NCBI RefSeq assembly: GCF_021491355.1
Contig: NZ_JAKENF010000002.1
Location: 1,054,001 to 1,118,000 of the forward strand
Length of the DNA: 64,000 nucleotides
Direction: 5' to 3'
From: Alitabrizicola rongguiensis
GTDB lineage: Bacteria; Pseudomonadota; Alphaproteobacteria; Rhodobacterales; Rhodobacteraceae
Positions 1 to 8,027 of the stretch are shown piece by piece; within the stretch, counting starts at the first letter, position 1, and the number at the start of each line of letters is the position of its first letter. The notes under the pieces were generated by a model. That model did no database searches and was not told where the DNA came from. It saw nothing but the letters and a program-made list of their open reading frames with translations. The translations under genes were made by a program, and so were the position numbers.

Positions 1-1088
1 TGATCGGGGTCGGGGCTGTGGGTGGCCGGATAGCCGGCAACCTCCGAAGGAGCGCGATCGTAGATCATGTCATGTGTTCCCCAATAGGCTCCTGCGAAGA
101 CCAAAAGCGATGCCGCCATACTAGCCGGTATCTTGACAAGAACACGTGCTGGCCCAGGCTGCCGCCCCGGCTCCTGGCCACGGTCCACCGCGATCACGAT
201 AAGCGCGGCCATGATAAGCCCATGCCCGATAAGATCGACCCGACCGAAGGGGAAGACGGCAGCAGTGAAGATCACCAGCAAGGCAATGGCTGAAAGCCGC
301 CGGATCAGACGGGTCGACAGCAGGCCGAAGCCCAAGGTGAACTCGGCAACGCCGGCCATCGGGATGAATGCATCACGCGGCAGGCCGAACGTCAGGAACG
401 GTTTTTCGACCACGAGGGGGTAGAACCACTCGGGATAGGCGAACTTCTCAAGGCTCGACCACATCAGCGATATGGCGACAGCCCAGCGGAGCAGATCAAA
501 GCGATAGCGCCGCAGATCAGGATTTCGTGCCGAGGCAAGTACTAGATAGCCAGCGACGCCGAGACCGAGGGCGAGGTAGTCAAGCAGATGGAAAAGATCG
601 TAGTCGCGAAGCGCCAGCAGCCATAGCCAGATCACGCCAAGCGCGGAAAGCGGCATCGTGACCCGGAAGAACACACCGACTGCGATCGCAAGCTGCACCC
701 ATGACACAAGGCCACTGTCGGTCTTTAGGTCAGGGGTCAAGTAGATGCCGCCAACGGCAAATATCGCGATGAAGAAGGCCGCGATCGTCGCGCGGATGAA
801 ATCGTCCAGCCGCCACCAAAGCGGCTCGGTTACGCTGTTCAGAACCCGGGTCGGCCTTTCGCCATATCCCAACGCTTCGATCAGCCGGGTTGCGGTGAAG
901 AAGGCAAGCGCAATGGCAATCCCGCTCCAGAAATAGGGATCGGCGAGCGTCGACGAAACTGGCCGTGGAGCCGCGCCAACGATGTAGGGCGCGAACCATT
1001 TGACATGCGCCGCGGCAGGGTTTGCGGCAGAAGCGACCATCAGTCCGGTGATAGCCGGGCACAGGGATCGCAGAGTGATCCGGACCAT
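1..1088 (-). CDS. Polytopic membrane protein of the NO-response locus, 3' end outside window
   Basis: The reading frame is open from an ATG at 1088 to the window edge, so the C-terminus is missing. A GGAG ribosome site lies 8 nt upstream of the ATG. The first residues form a signal-like hydrophobic stretch ending in an Ala-rich segment. At least six further hydrophobic helices follow, and acidic/aromatic loops such as WSSLEKFAYPEW recall DoxX-like membrane proteins. I do not recognise a defined enzymatic function. The gene starts 30 nt after the truncated haemoglobin stop codon on the same strand, so the two are probably co-transcribed from the NsrR-controlled divergent promoter. That suggests a role in nitrosative stress or respiration, which is inference from position only. 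Confidence 0.75.
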   Translation of the reverse strand, partial: MVRITLRSLCPAITGLMVASAANPAAAHVKWFAPYIVGAAPRPVSSTLADPYFWSGIAIALAFFTATRLIEALGYGERPTRVLNSVTEPLWWRLDDFIRATIAAFFIAIFAVGGIYLTPDLKTDSGLVSWVQLAIAVGVFFRVTMPLSALGVIWLWLLALRDYDLFHLLDYLALGLGVAGYLVLASARNPDLRRYRFDLLRWAVAISLMWSSLEKFAYPEWFYPLVVEKPFLTFGLPRDAFIPMAGVAEFTLGFGLLSTRLIRRLSAIALLVIFTAAVFPFGRVDLIGHGLIMAALIVIAVDRGQEPGRQPGPARVLVKIPASMAASLLVFAGAYWGTHDMIYDRAPSEVAGYPATHSPDPD

Positions 1089-1117
1089 GATGAACTCCGT
1101 CAATGATTGAGAGCCGG

Positions 1118-1531
1118 CTAACTGGCCAGCCGGGGAACGTCGTTACTCCGCTGCGCGTCCCGCGCGTAACGGAACGACTCGGCGATACGCTCTGCCTTCG
1201 ACTGGAAGGCAGCCGCCTGATCTGGTGTGCAGACCGCAGCCTGGGCCTTTGCGAACAACGACAGCCACCGGTCGAAATGACCGGCTTCCAGATCGGGCAG
1301 CTGAAGATGAACACGCATCGGCGTGCCGTGATATTCACCCGTCATTAGCAAGACAGACGACCAGAACCGGGTAAGCTTCGCCTCGTGCTCGACCCAATCC
1401 TCGATCCGTGGATTGAAGATCGGTCCAAGCACCGGGTCCCGCCTTACAAGATCGTAGAAGGTCCGGACGACAAGTCCGATCAACGGGCGGTCTATCGCAT
1501 CCGCCCGTTCGGTGGTGCCGCGTTTCTGCAT
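1118..1531 (-). CDS. Group III truncated haemoglobin
   Basis: This 137-residue protein has the size and pattern of class III (P-type) truncated haemoglobins. The stretch VHLQLPDLEAGHFDRWLSLF, residues 74-93, contains the expected proximal histidine (H75) and the HFxxWLxLF signature of the family. Such globins bind NO and O2 in the cytoplasm and are often induced under nitrosative stress. The gene is divergent from an NsrR-type regulator across a 92-bp region holding an NsrR-like operator, which supports NO-responsive control. A membrane-protein gene follows 30 nt downstream. The family call is firm. The physiological role (NO dioxygenation, NO scavenging or O2 delivery) cannot be read from sequence. 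Confidence 0.85.
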   Translation of the reverse strand: MQKRGTTERADAIDRPLIGLVVRTFYDLVRRDPVLGPIFNPRIEDWVEHEAKLTRFWSSVLLMTGEYHGTPMRVHLQLPDLEAGHFDRWLSLFAKAQAAVCTPDQAAAFQSKAERIAESFRYARDAQRSNDVPRLAS

Positions 1532-1586
1532 GCGACTCGCTCCCTTTAGATTCCTTTTCTAAGCATCTTTTCAGATGAACCTGTTT

Positions 1587-1609
1587 AAGATACAAGTCAA
1601 CAGTATCTT
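1587..1609. promoter_or_regulatory. NsrR-type operator (23-bp inverted repeat)
   Basis: Perfect 7-bp arms AAGATAC and GTATCTT are separated by 9 nt, giving exactly the 23-bp span and outer half-site form of the known NsrR consensus (AAGATG-N11-CATCTT type). The site ends 15 nt before the GTG of the NsrR-type gene and lies between it and the divergent globin gene. A second, shorter dyad, CATCT-TTTC-AGATG, lies at about 1564-1577 on the globin side. Autoregulation and control of the globin are inferred. Confidence 0.7.
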
Positions 1610-1623
1610 TAAGGAGGCCAGAT

Positions 1624-2760
1624 GTGCGACTAACCAGCTTCACCGACTACGCCCTGAGGCTACTGCTGATGGTGCAAGAGGCAGATGGGCGCCTTGTAAC
1701 CATCGAACAGGCCGCGACCCGGTTCCAGTTGTCTCGCGCGAACCTGATGAAGGTCGCCAACGAACTGACGGCTTCGGGCTTTCTGACCGGCGTGCGCGGC
1801 CGGTCAGGAGGGCTGAAACTGGCCAGGGAGGCAGGTTCCATTCGGATTGGAGACGTTGTCAGATCCATGGAGCCAGACTTTGCCCTGGTGGAATGCCTCG
1901 GCGGAGCCAATGAGTGCGTCATTTCCGGGGCGTGCCGCCTGCCCCGAGCCTTTCGCAAGGCGCGGCAGGCATTCTTTGACGAATTGGACGCAGTCACACT
2001 CGAGGACGTCGCCATCCGGCCGTTTTCGCCCGCGGATCTTGCCACCCCGACCAGACCGGCAGACGGCGGCAACTCGCATCAGGCCATGGCCGAACGGCAT
2101 GTCACAGACGGTGACTTGACAGATGCTGAATTTCATGTCACTTCAAATGACATGAATGCATCTGATTCCAGACCCTACGAAAGCCCGCTGCGCCGCGCCC
2201 AGGCCGAAGCCACCCGCGAGCGGATCCTGCAGGCGACGGCCGATGTTCTGGATGAAACCGGAGGAGACGAGGTGATGTTCGACGAGATCGCGAAAGCCGC
2301 CGGCGTGGAACGCCGCACGGTCTTTCGCTACTTCCCGAACAAGACCGAGCTTCTGCGGGCATTCTGGCTCTGGATCGGAACGCGGATCAGTCCGCAGATC
2401 CTGCCATCGACGCTGGCGGACCTTCTCGACATGCCCCCGAGGATCTTTGCGGGCTTCGATGCGAATGAGAACCTTATCCGGGCCAGCCTGCACACGGCCT
2501 CCGGGCGGGCCATGCGCCTGCAAACCGTGCCCGCACGGCGCGAGGGATTCGCCCGGGTGGTCGAGACTGGTCTGCCGGACCTTCCGCCCTTCCAGCGGCA
2601 CGAGTTCGAGGCACTGGCCCACCTTCTGGTCAGCGCCTCGGCCTGGGAGACGCTCAAGGACTATGCTGGCCTTTCGGGCGCAGAGGCGGGGAAGACCGTC
2701 TCTCATGCCCTCACGCTCCTGCTGACTGCCATGCGGTCGCAGTCCCGGAGCGCAACCTAG
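1624..2760 (+). CDS. In-frame fusion of an NsrR/Rrf2 regulator and a TetR-family regulator
   Basis: The gene starts at a GTG preceded by AGGAGG. Residues 1-145 form an Rrf2-family domain: a winged helix beginning MRLTSFTDYALRLL and the cluster cysteines C91, C98 and C104, which is the three-cysteine layout of the NO sensor NsrR. Residues from about 177 form a complete TetR-family protein with its helix-turn-helix at about 220-241 (DEIAKAAGVERRTVFRYF) and a roughly 120-residue ligand-binding region. Either regulator alone would be full length, about 150 and 202 residues. I found no stop codon between them. A possible internal start is ATG 2152, in frame as M177, and a 25-bp palindrome overlaps it, so the second half may also be made separately. 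The cupin gene downstream is a likely target of the TetR half. A sequencing error hiding the nsrR stop codon is possible. Confidence 0.75.
   Translation: MRLTSFTDYALRLLLMVQEADGRLVTIEQAATRFQLSRANLMKVANELTASGFLTGVRGRSGGLKLAREAGSIRIGDVVRSMEPDFALVECLGGANECVISGACRLPRAFRKARQAFFDELDAVTLEDVAIRPFSPADLATPTRPADGGNSHQAMAERHVTDGDLTDAEFHVTSNDMNASDSRPYESPLRRAQAEATRERILQATADVLDETGGDEVMFDEIAKAAGVERRTVFRYFPNKTELLRAFWLWIGTRISPQILPSTLADLLDMPPRIFAGFDANENLIRASLHTASGRAMRLQTVPARREGFARVVETGLPDLPPFQRHEFEALAHLLVSASAWETLKDYAGLSGAEAGKTVSHALTLLLTAMRSQSRSAT
2132..2156. promoter_or_regulatory. Perfect palindrome inside the fusion ORF, candidate TetR operator
   Basis: The 9-bp arms TTCATGTCA and TGACATGAA are perfect inverted repeats with a 7-nt spacer. 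The right arm overlaps the in-frame ATG at 2152 where the TetR part would begin on its own. A TTGACA hexamer lies upstream at 2116-2121, but no convincing -10 hexamer follows it. The geometry is that of a TetR autoregulatory operator left inside a continuous reading frame. Confidence 0.55.
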
Positions 2761-2781
2761 ACCGCAAGTGGAGAATGCCAG

Positions 2782-3255
2782 ATGGCATCCGCAATGACAG
2801 AAAGAGTAACTACCGTGGACGAGGCGCCAAGCGTCTGGGTCATCGGCGATCAGGTACGCTTCATGGGCACCGTCGAAGGCGGAAACCTGAGCGTCGTCGA
2901 TGTGACCGTCATGCCCGGCTCGGGCACGCCGCCCCACCGCCATGCCTCGCCCGAGATCTTTCGGGTAACCGAGGGGGAGATCACCTTCGGTATCTTCGCA
3001 GACGGTCCGCCGCGGATCTTTACGGCCGCCGAAGGCACGGTAGTGACGGTGCCGTCCTGGCTTGGCCACAACTACAGCAACCAGTCTGGGCGACCGGCGC
3101 GGTTCACCGCGGTTCTCGAGAATGAAATGATGCAGTTCTTCGAGGAAGTCGGCGTTGCCGACATGCCGCCGGCTGGCCCGCCCTCGGACGAAGTGATTGG
3201 TCAGATCATGGCGGCCTGCGCACGCCATGGGATCGAAGTGCTTGGAGCCAACTGA
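2782..3255 (+). CDS. Small cupin-domain protein
   Basis: This 157-residue single-domain cupin carries the first cupin motif as PGSGTPPHRHASPEIFRVTEG (H52, H54, E58) and the second motif histidine in PSWLGHNYSN (H96). The metal-binding set is therefore complete. There is no signal peptide, so it should be cytoplasmic. It starts 21 nt after the TetR-containing regulator gene with a GGAG site upstream and is probably co-transcribed or controlled by it. Cupins of this size include quercetinase-like and isomerase-like proteins, and the substrate cannot be assigned. Confidence 0.75.
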   Translation: MASAMTERVTTVDEAPSVWVIGDQVRFMGTVEGGNLSVVDVTVMPGSGTPPHRHASPEIFRVTEGEITFGIFADGPPRIFTAAEGTVVTVPSWLGHNYSNQSGRPARFTAVLENEMMQFFEEVGVADMPPAGPPSDEVIGQIMAACARHGIEVLGAN

Positions 3256-3518
3256 TGGCTGCGCGTCCCCTGCGCGACCATCCTGAAATCCGGGGGTGGC
3301 AGATTGACCACCCTCGGACAACAGGCCGCCAAACACGGGTCGAGACCACGCCGGATCAGGTTCTCGACGACTTTCTGCTCCTCATCGGAAGTAGCCTGAT
3401 GGCCGATTCGTTCCCATTCGATCTCTCTCAGAAGTCCGGGCGAACGGAGGCCCTGACAGAACATCCACCGATCCGTACCGCCGCTCGTCCATCGGCCGTT
3501 CAGCGGCGCGCCGCCTAG
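3255..3518 (+). CDS. Doubtful 87-residue ORF after the cupin gene
   Basis: The ATG overlaps the cupin stop codon as TGATG, an arrangement typical of translational coupling, and the frame is open for 87 codons. The predicted protein has no motif that I recognise, no signal peptide and no clear hydrophobic segment. A frame on the opposite strand across the same region is equally open. I cannot tell whether either is real. Up to the GntR gene at 3667 I see nothing else in this stretch. Confidence 0.25.
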   Translation: MAARPLRDHPEIRGWQIDHPRTTGRQTRVETTPDQVLDDFLLLIGSSLMADSFPFDLSQKSGRTEALTEHPPIRTAARPSAVQRRAA

Positions 3519-3666
3519 CACAGTTCGAGCCTTGAGCGGGCGGCCCCCATTCGGCTCACACCAGAGATTTCATGTTCGAGTTGGCCAGGAGGGATGCATC
3601 TCGTTGATGATGCTCAGCGCAACCCTCTGGCCCCAAAGCCTTGCGGGCCAGGCAATACGAAGGTCG

Positions 3667-4401
3667 TCAGACCCCAAGGATCCAATCGCGGTCGATCTTC
3701 AGGACATCCGCCATGACTGACGCCGCTTCCGTGGCGGAGCCGCGCTCGACCGCATCAACAAGCGCTTGGTAGAGCGTTTCCTTCTCCGCTGCGAGGTCGG
3801 TCACGCCGGCTTCAAGCCTGCGAACGGTCGATTGGGCATTCCCAAATTCGACAACCCCAGTGGCGGCGCGCAGGAACGGGTTGTGCGACGCTTCGCAAAT
3901 CGTCCTATGCAGCTCGAACTCGGCCAGGGCAAACGGCTCGGGAAGCGCCGTGACGGCACGGCGTTGCTTCAGCCAGTAATGGAGCATCCGCACATCGTCG
4001 GCATTCCGCTTTTCCGCAGCCTCGCGGGCCGCGGGAATCTCCAAGGCCTCGCGGACCTCGACAAAGCTGCGCAGAAAGGCCGCGTCGGGCCCTGCCTCGT
4101 GGATCCATGACAGCACCTGGCGATCGAAGAGGTTCCAGCGACTCTTTGGCAGGACGCGTGTGCCGACCTTGGCGCGCGCCTCGACCAGGCCTTTGGCCTC
4201 AAGCGTCTTCAATGCCTCGCGCAAGACCGTGCGGGATACGCCGTAGGTGTCCATCATCTCGGCGTCGTTCGGCAGGATCGAACCGACGGGAAGCCTGCCG
4301 GACGCGATGCCGACCCCGATTTCGCTGATCACGTAGGAATGGAAGTTCCTTGCAGACTGACGCCCGGAGAGCGAGCGTATCAGGCTCCCGGGTTCGCTCA
4401 T
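3667..4401 (-). CDS. GntR/FadR-family (FCD) transcriptional regulator
   Basis: The 244-residue protein has an N-terminal winged helix-turn-helix (around GVSRTVLREALKTLEAKGLVEAR) followed by an all-helical FCD ligand domain with conserved Arg, Asp and His residues that usually bind a metal and an organic acid. I chose the ATG at 4401, one base after the stop codon of the permease gene, over an upstream start that would add 43 low-quality residues. It is the last gene of the sugar ABC operon, translated in close coupling with it. It is therefore the likely local regulator responding to the transported sugar or a derivative. Confidence 0.85.
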   Translation of the reverse strand: MSEPGSLIRSLSGRQSARNFHSYVISEIGVGIASGRLPVGSILPNDAEMMDTYGVSRTVLREALKTLEAKGLVEARAKVGTRVLPKSRWNLFDRQVLSWIHEAGPDAAFLRSFVEVREALEIPAAREAAEKRNADDVRMLHYWLKQRRAVTALPEPFALAEFELHRTICEASHNPFLRAATGVVEFGNAQSTVRRLEAGVTDLAAEKETLYQALVDAVERGSATEAASVMADVLKIDRDWILGV

Positions 4402-4402
4402 C

Positions 4403-5380
4403 TCATGTCTTCCAAAGCACCTTCCTGCTGGGTGCCGAAGCAGTGAAGACCAGCCGCTGCAGCAAGATGAACATAAACAACAGTGCACCGATGACAATCT
4501 TCGTCCACCAGCTGGACAGCGATCCATCAAAGACGATGTAGGTCTGCACCAGCCCCTGCAGCATGACGCCCACGAACGTCCCCGCTACGAAGCCGTACCC
4601 CCCTGTCAGCAGCGTTCCACCGATCACCACCGCAGCGATCGCGTCGAGTTCGACCCCAAGGGCGGAAAGCGAATAGCCTGCCGAGGTGTAGAGCGAGAAT
4701 ACGATCCCGGCGAGGCCAGCCAGGGTCGAAGACAGCATGTAAATCTGGATCGTGGTCCGCGCGACGGGAACGCCCATCAGCGCCGCCGAGGTTTCGTTCC
4801 CGCCAAGTGCATAGACGTATGAGCCGAAGCGGGTCCGATGCGCCAGCACGATGCCGAAGAGGAAGACGGCGATCATGATCCCGCCAATGACCGTCAGGCG
4901 CCCCCCCCCGGGCATCAGCAGGTAGCTTTTCGAGATCGTTGAGTAGAACTCGTGTTTGATCCCGATGGAATCCGGCGACAGCACCGAAGCACCGCCACGC
5001 GCCAGGAACATTCCCGCCAAGGTCACGATGAACGATGGCACCTTGAGGTAGTGGATTGCCGCCCCCATGCAGGCACCGAACAGCGCCGACACCGCCAGGG
5101 CGATGGCGAATGCCACCAGCGGATGCAATCCCACCCACATGATGAGGACGGCGATGAGGACCGTGGTGAAGCCGATGACTGCTCCGACCGAAAGGTCGAT
5201 CCCACCCGAAATGATTACGAAGGTCATACCGACGGCGGCGATCCCGAGAAAGGCGTTGTCGGTCAGGAAATTCCCAAGGACGCGGGTCGAAAGCATCCCC
5301 GGATGCTGGCTGACCGCCGCCAGATACGCGAGGACAAAGATGGTCGCCGTCGCGGCGAGAGGGCGCAGGCTGCGGTTCAT
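4403..5380 (-). CDS. yjfF: Sugar ABC transporter permease, YjfF-like
   Basis: This 325-residue inner-membrane permease of the ribose/galactofuranose (RbsC-like, BPD_transp_2) family has about eight to ten hydrophobic helices and the family stretch ISGGIDLSVGAVIG near residue 60. It starts within the last codons of the preceding permease gene (4-nt ATGA overlap) and is followed by the GntR gene. The pair of different permeases plus one fused ATPase and one binding protein is the YtfQ-YtfR-YtfT-YjfF arrangement known for galactofuranose uptake in E. coli. The coding strand carries a run of nine G residues (window 4901-4909) that encodes three glycines. Confidence 0.8.
   Translation of the reverse strand: MNRSLRPLAATATIFVLAYLAAVSQHPGMLSTRVLGNFLTDNAFLGIAAVGMTFVIISGGIDLSVGAVIGFTTVLIAVLIMWVGLHPLVAFAIALAVSALFGACMGAAIHYLKVPSFIVTLAGMFLARGGASVLSPDSIGIKHEFYSTISKSYLLMPGGGRLTVIGGIMIAVFLFGIVLAHRTRFGSYVYALGGNETSAALMGVPVARTTIQIYMLSSTLAGLAGIVFSLYTSAGYSLSALGVELDAIAAVVIGGTLLTGGYGFVAGTFVGVMLQGLVQTYIVFDGSLSSWWTKIVIGALLFMFILLQRLVFTASAPSRKVLWKT
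4901..4909. repeat. C9/G9 homopolymer inside the yjfF reading frame
   Basis: Nine consecutive C residues on the + strand (G on the coding strand) lie inside the permease gene, within MPGGGR. A one-base change would frameshift the protein. This may be a slippage site or a place prone to sequencing error. Confidence 0.8.
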
Positions 5381-6393
5381 GGGGTCGTCCTTGGGGCGGT
5401 GGCAGGCTCGGGTCGGGCATGTCCGCGGCTGAACAGGCGCGCTGCGAGCGGGGATTGCAGGACGAGGATCAGGATGATCACGCCCGATTTGACCACGAGG
5501 TTGAACTCGGGCGAAAAGCCCGAGATGAGGATCCCGGTGTTCATGGCCTGGATGATCATTGCCCCGAGCACCGACATCGGAATCGAGAAACGCCCGCCAA
5601 GAAGCGACGTGCCGCCGATCACGACCGCGAGAATGGCGTCAAGCTCAAGCCAAAGACCTGAATTGTTGGCATCTGCCCCGCGGATGTCGCCCGCTACGAT
5701 CAGGCCGGAAACCGCGGCGCAGAACCCTGCAAAGGCATAGACGAGCAGCAGCAACGCACCGGAGGTGATCCCGGCAAAGCGCGCCGCCGACCGGTTCACG
5801 CCGACCGCTTCGATCAGTAGCCCGAGGGCCGTCCGGCGAACGGCCAGGGTCGATCCGACAAGCAGAACGAACGCAATCACGACCGGCATCGGAAATCCCA
5901 GGAAAGACCCGGTCCCGATAAAGATCAGCAATGGGTCAGAAAAGGTCACGATCGACCCTTCAGTGATCAGCTGCGCCAGACCCCGGCCAGCCACCATAAG
6001 CACGAGGGTCGCGATGATCGGCTGCATGTCGAGCACGGTCACCAGCATGCCGTTCCACAAACCACAGGCCAGGCCGATGCCCAACGCCGCCAGGACCGCG
6101 ATCCACGAGGCAGTCCCCCCTACGACCAGACTTGCCGCAACTGCGCCAGAGATCGCCATGACCGCGCCGACCGACAGATCGACGCCCTTCGTCGCAATTA
6201 CCGCTGTCATGCCGATTGCCAGGATCGCAACGGGAGCGCCGCGGTTCAGCACGTCAATAAGGCTGCCGAACAGGCGCCCATCCTGCCAGGTGATATCGAA
6301 GAAGCCCGGGAACAACAGCCAGTTGATGAAAAGTACCGCAATGAGGGCAGCGAATTGCGGCCGCGCCAGAAAGGAGAAACCCGAACGCTTCAT
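5377..6393 (-). CDS. ytfT: Sugar ABC transporter permease, YtfT-like
   Basis: This is a 338-residue permease of the same family as its downstream neighbour, with the motif ATKGVDLSVGAVMAISG and many membrane helices. It overlaps both the ATPase gene upstream and the second permease downstream by 4 nt (ATGA), so the four transport genes form a tightly coupled unit. By position and similarity it corresponds to YtfT of the galactofuranose importer. The real substrate in this organism could be another sugar in furanose form. Confidence 0.8.
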   Translation of the reverse strand: MKRSGFSFLARPQFAALIAVLFINWLLFPGFFDITWQDGRLFGSLIDVLNRGAPVAILAIGMTAVIATKGVDLSVGAVMAISGAVAASLVVGGTASWIAVLAALGIGLACGLWNGMLVTVLDMQPIIATLVLMVAGRGLAQLITEGSIVTFSDPLLIFIGTGSFLGFPMPVVIAFVLLVGSTLAVRRTALGLLIEAVGVNRSAARFAGITSGALLLLVYAFAGFCAAVSGLIVAGDIRGADANNSGLWLELDAILAVVIGGTSLLGGRFSIPMSVLGAMIIQAMNTGILISGFSPEFNLVVKSGVIILILVLQSPLAARLFSRGHARPEPATAPRTTP

Positions 6394-7922
6394 GATGCCG
6401 ACCGTGTCTTGTTTTCTGCAATGGCGTTGACGATGACCGCGGGCGAGATGTCTTCTCCGGTCAGTTCGGCAACCATTTCCCGATCGCGCATCACGACGAC
6501 GCGATTGGAATAGGCGACCACTTCATCAAGTTCCGAAGAGATCACAAGCAAGGCGAGACCGTCTTCACGCAACCGATTGATCGTGCGTACGATTTCGGCA
6601 TGGGCGCCCACATCGATGCCACGTGTCGGTTCGTCCAGGATCAGGAAACCCGGGTCTATGGCCAGCCAGCGGGCAAGAATGACCTTCTGCTGGTTGCCGC
6701 CCGACAAAAGCTTCACCGGCATGTCATGGCTGGCCGCGCGGATGTCGAGCGCCTCGGCGAAGCGACCGGCGATCTCGATCTGCTCGTCGCGGTTCAGCGC
6801 CTTGAACCAGCCGAGTTTGGCCTGAAGGGCGATGATGATGTTCTCCCTCACCGAAAGGTCACCAAAGATGCCATCAATCTTGCGATCCTCGGGGCAGAAG
6901 CCGAAGCCGGCGGCAACAGCCTGGGACGGATTGGAGATCGTCACAGGCTTCCCGCCGACCCGAACCCTGCCACTGTCGGCGGCATCGACCCCGAACATCA
7001 GTCGCGCCATCTCGGTGCGGCCCGAACCCAGAAGTCCGGCGACGCCGACCACTTCTCCCTCGTGCAACGTCAGCGAGAAGGGAGCAACCTTGCCGGACTT
7101 TCCAAGATCGGTGAACTCTACCCGCGCCGGCCCTGTCTCGGCCTCCCCGATCCGGGTGGGCTGGTGGCCAAAGGCAATGTCCTTGCCCAGCATCATCCGC
7201 ACCACATCGGTCGCGGTGACGTCCGCCAGGTTCTCGGTGCCTACCTTGCGGCCGTTGCGCAGCACGGTCACGCGGTCGGCGATCTCGAAGACCTGGTCAA
7301 GGAAATGGGTGATGAAGACGATGGCAAGACCGCGCGCCTTGAGACGCTCGACCACCTCGAACATTTTGCGCACTTCGTTGTGGTCGAGGCTTGCCGTGGG
7401 CTCGTCGAGCACCAGGACCTTGCCAGAAAGCTCTACGGCGCGTGCGATAGCGACAACTTGCTGGACAGCGACCGAATAGCTGCCCAGTTCAGCGCGCACG
7501 TCAATTTCCAGACCGTAGGTCGCAAGGACGTCACGGGCCTTCGCCTCGATCGCCTTGCGCTGGACGATGCCAAAGCGCGTGGGTTGATGGCCCAGAAACA
7601 GGTTCTCGGCCACCGAACGGTTCGGCAGCAGGTTCACTTCCTGATAGACAGTGCCGATGCCCTTGGCTTGCGCCTGCAACGGATCGCGGAAAGATACCGG
7701 TTGCCCCGCCAGAAGGATCTCGCCCTCGTCAGGCTGATAGGCGCCTGTCAGGATCTTGATAAGCGTGGATTTTCCGGCTCCGTTCTCGCCCAGAAGCGCG
7801 TGCACTTCTCCCCCGTAGATGTCGAAGTCGACATCGTCGAGCGCGCGGTGCCGGCCGAAGATCTTGGTGATCTTGCGGGCCCGCAAAACGGGTTCCAGGC
7901 CATCCCTCGGGATGTTTGGCAC
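6390..7922 (-). CDS. ytfR: Sugar ABC transporter ATP-binding protein with two nucleotide-binding domains, YtfR-like
   Basis: The protein has two ABC domains in tandem, as in RbsA and YtfR. The first has Walker A GENGAGKST, and the second has the degenerate Walker A (GLLGSGRTE) with signature LSGGNQQKVILARWL. I chose a GTG at 7922 because a purine-rich site (AGGGGGGAAA) sits just before it. An upstream in-frame start would add 15 residues with no recognisable ABC-domain sequence. It energises the two permeases encoded downstream. About 510 residues is the normal length for this family. Confidence 0.85.
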   Translation of the reverse strand: MPNIPRDGLEPVLRARKITKIFGRHRALDDVDFDIYGGEVHALLGENGAGKSTLIKILTGAYQPDEGEILLAGQPVSFRDPLQAQAKGIGTVYQEVNLLPNRSVAENLFLGHQPTRFGIVQRKAIEAKARDVLATYGLEIDVRAELGSYSVAVQQVVAIARAVELSGKVLVLDEPTASLDHNEVRKMFEVVERLKARGLAIVFITHFLDQVFEIADRVTVLRNGRKVGTENLADVTATDVVRMMLGKDIAFGHQPTRIGEAETGPARVEFTDLGKSGKVAPFSLTLHEGEVVGVAGLLGSGRTEMARLMFGVDAADSGRVRVGGKPVTISNPSQAVAAGFGFCPEDRKIDGIFGDLSVRENIIIALQAKLGWFKALNRDEQIEIAGRFAEALDIRAASHDMPVKLLSGGNQQKVILARWLAIDPGFLILDEPTRGIDVGAHAEIVRTINRLREDGLALLVISSELDEVVAYSNRVVVMRDREMVAELTGEDISPAVIVNAIAENKTRSAS

Positions 7923-7976
7923 GATTTCCCCCCTTATTGTCGTGACGCTTCCGCTGTCGGCCCTCAACCGAAACGA

Positions 7977-8007
7977 GTCCGCCGGCCGGATCTCCCGGTC
8001 GGCGGAC
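7977..8007 (-). terminator. GC-rich hairpin between binding-protein and ATPase genes
   Basis: Thirteen base pairs (one G-U) close a 5-nt loop, starting GTCCGCCG and ending CGGCGGAC. The hairpin lies 20 nt after the binding-protein stop codon and has no T-run. It is probably a 3'-protecting or partial-termination structure that raises the binding protein over the membrane parts. That role is inferred from position. Confidence 0.65.
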
Positions 8008-8027
8008 AGGCTACCACCAGGGAGGGG

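Noticed and set aside
3201-3521. Minus-strand ORF of 106 codons opposite the cupin end
   Set aside because: No recognisable motif or start signal; it overlaps the cupin gene end and a doubtful + strand frame.
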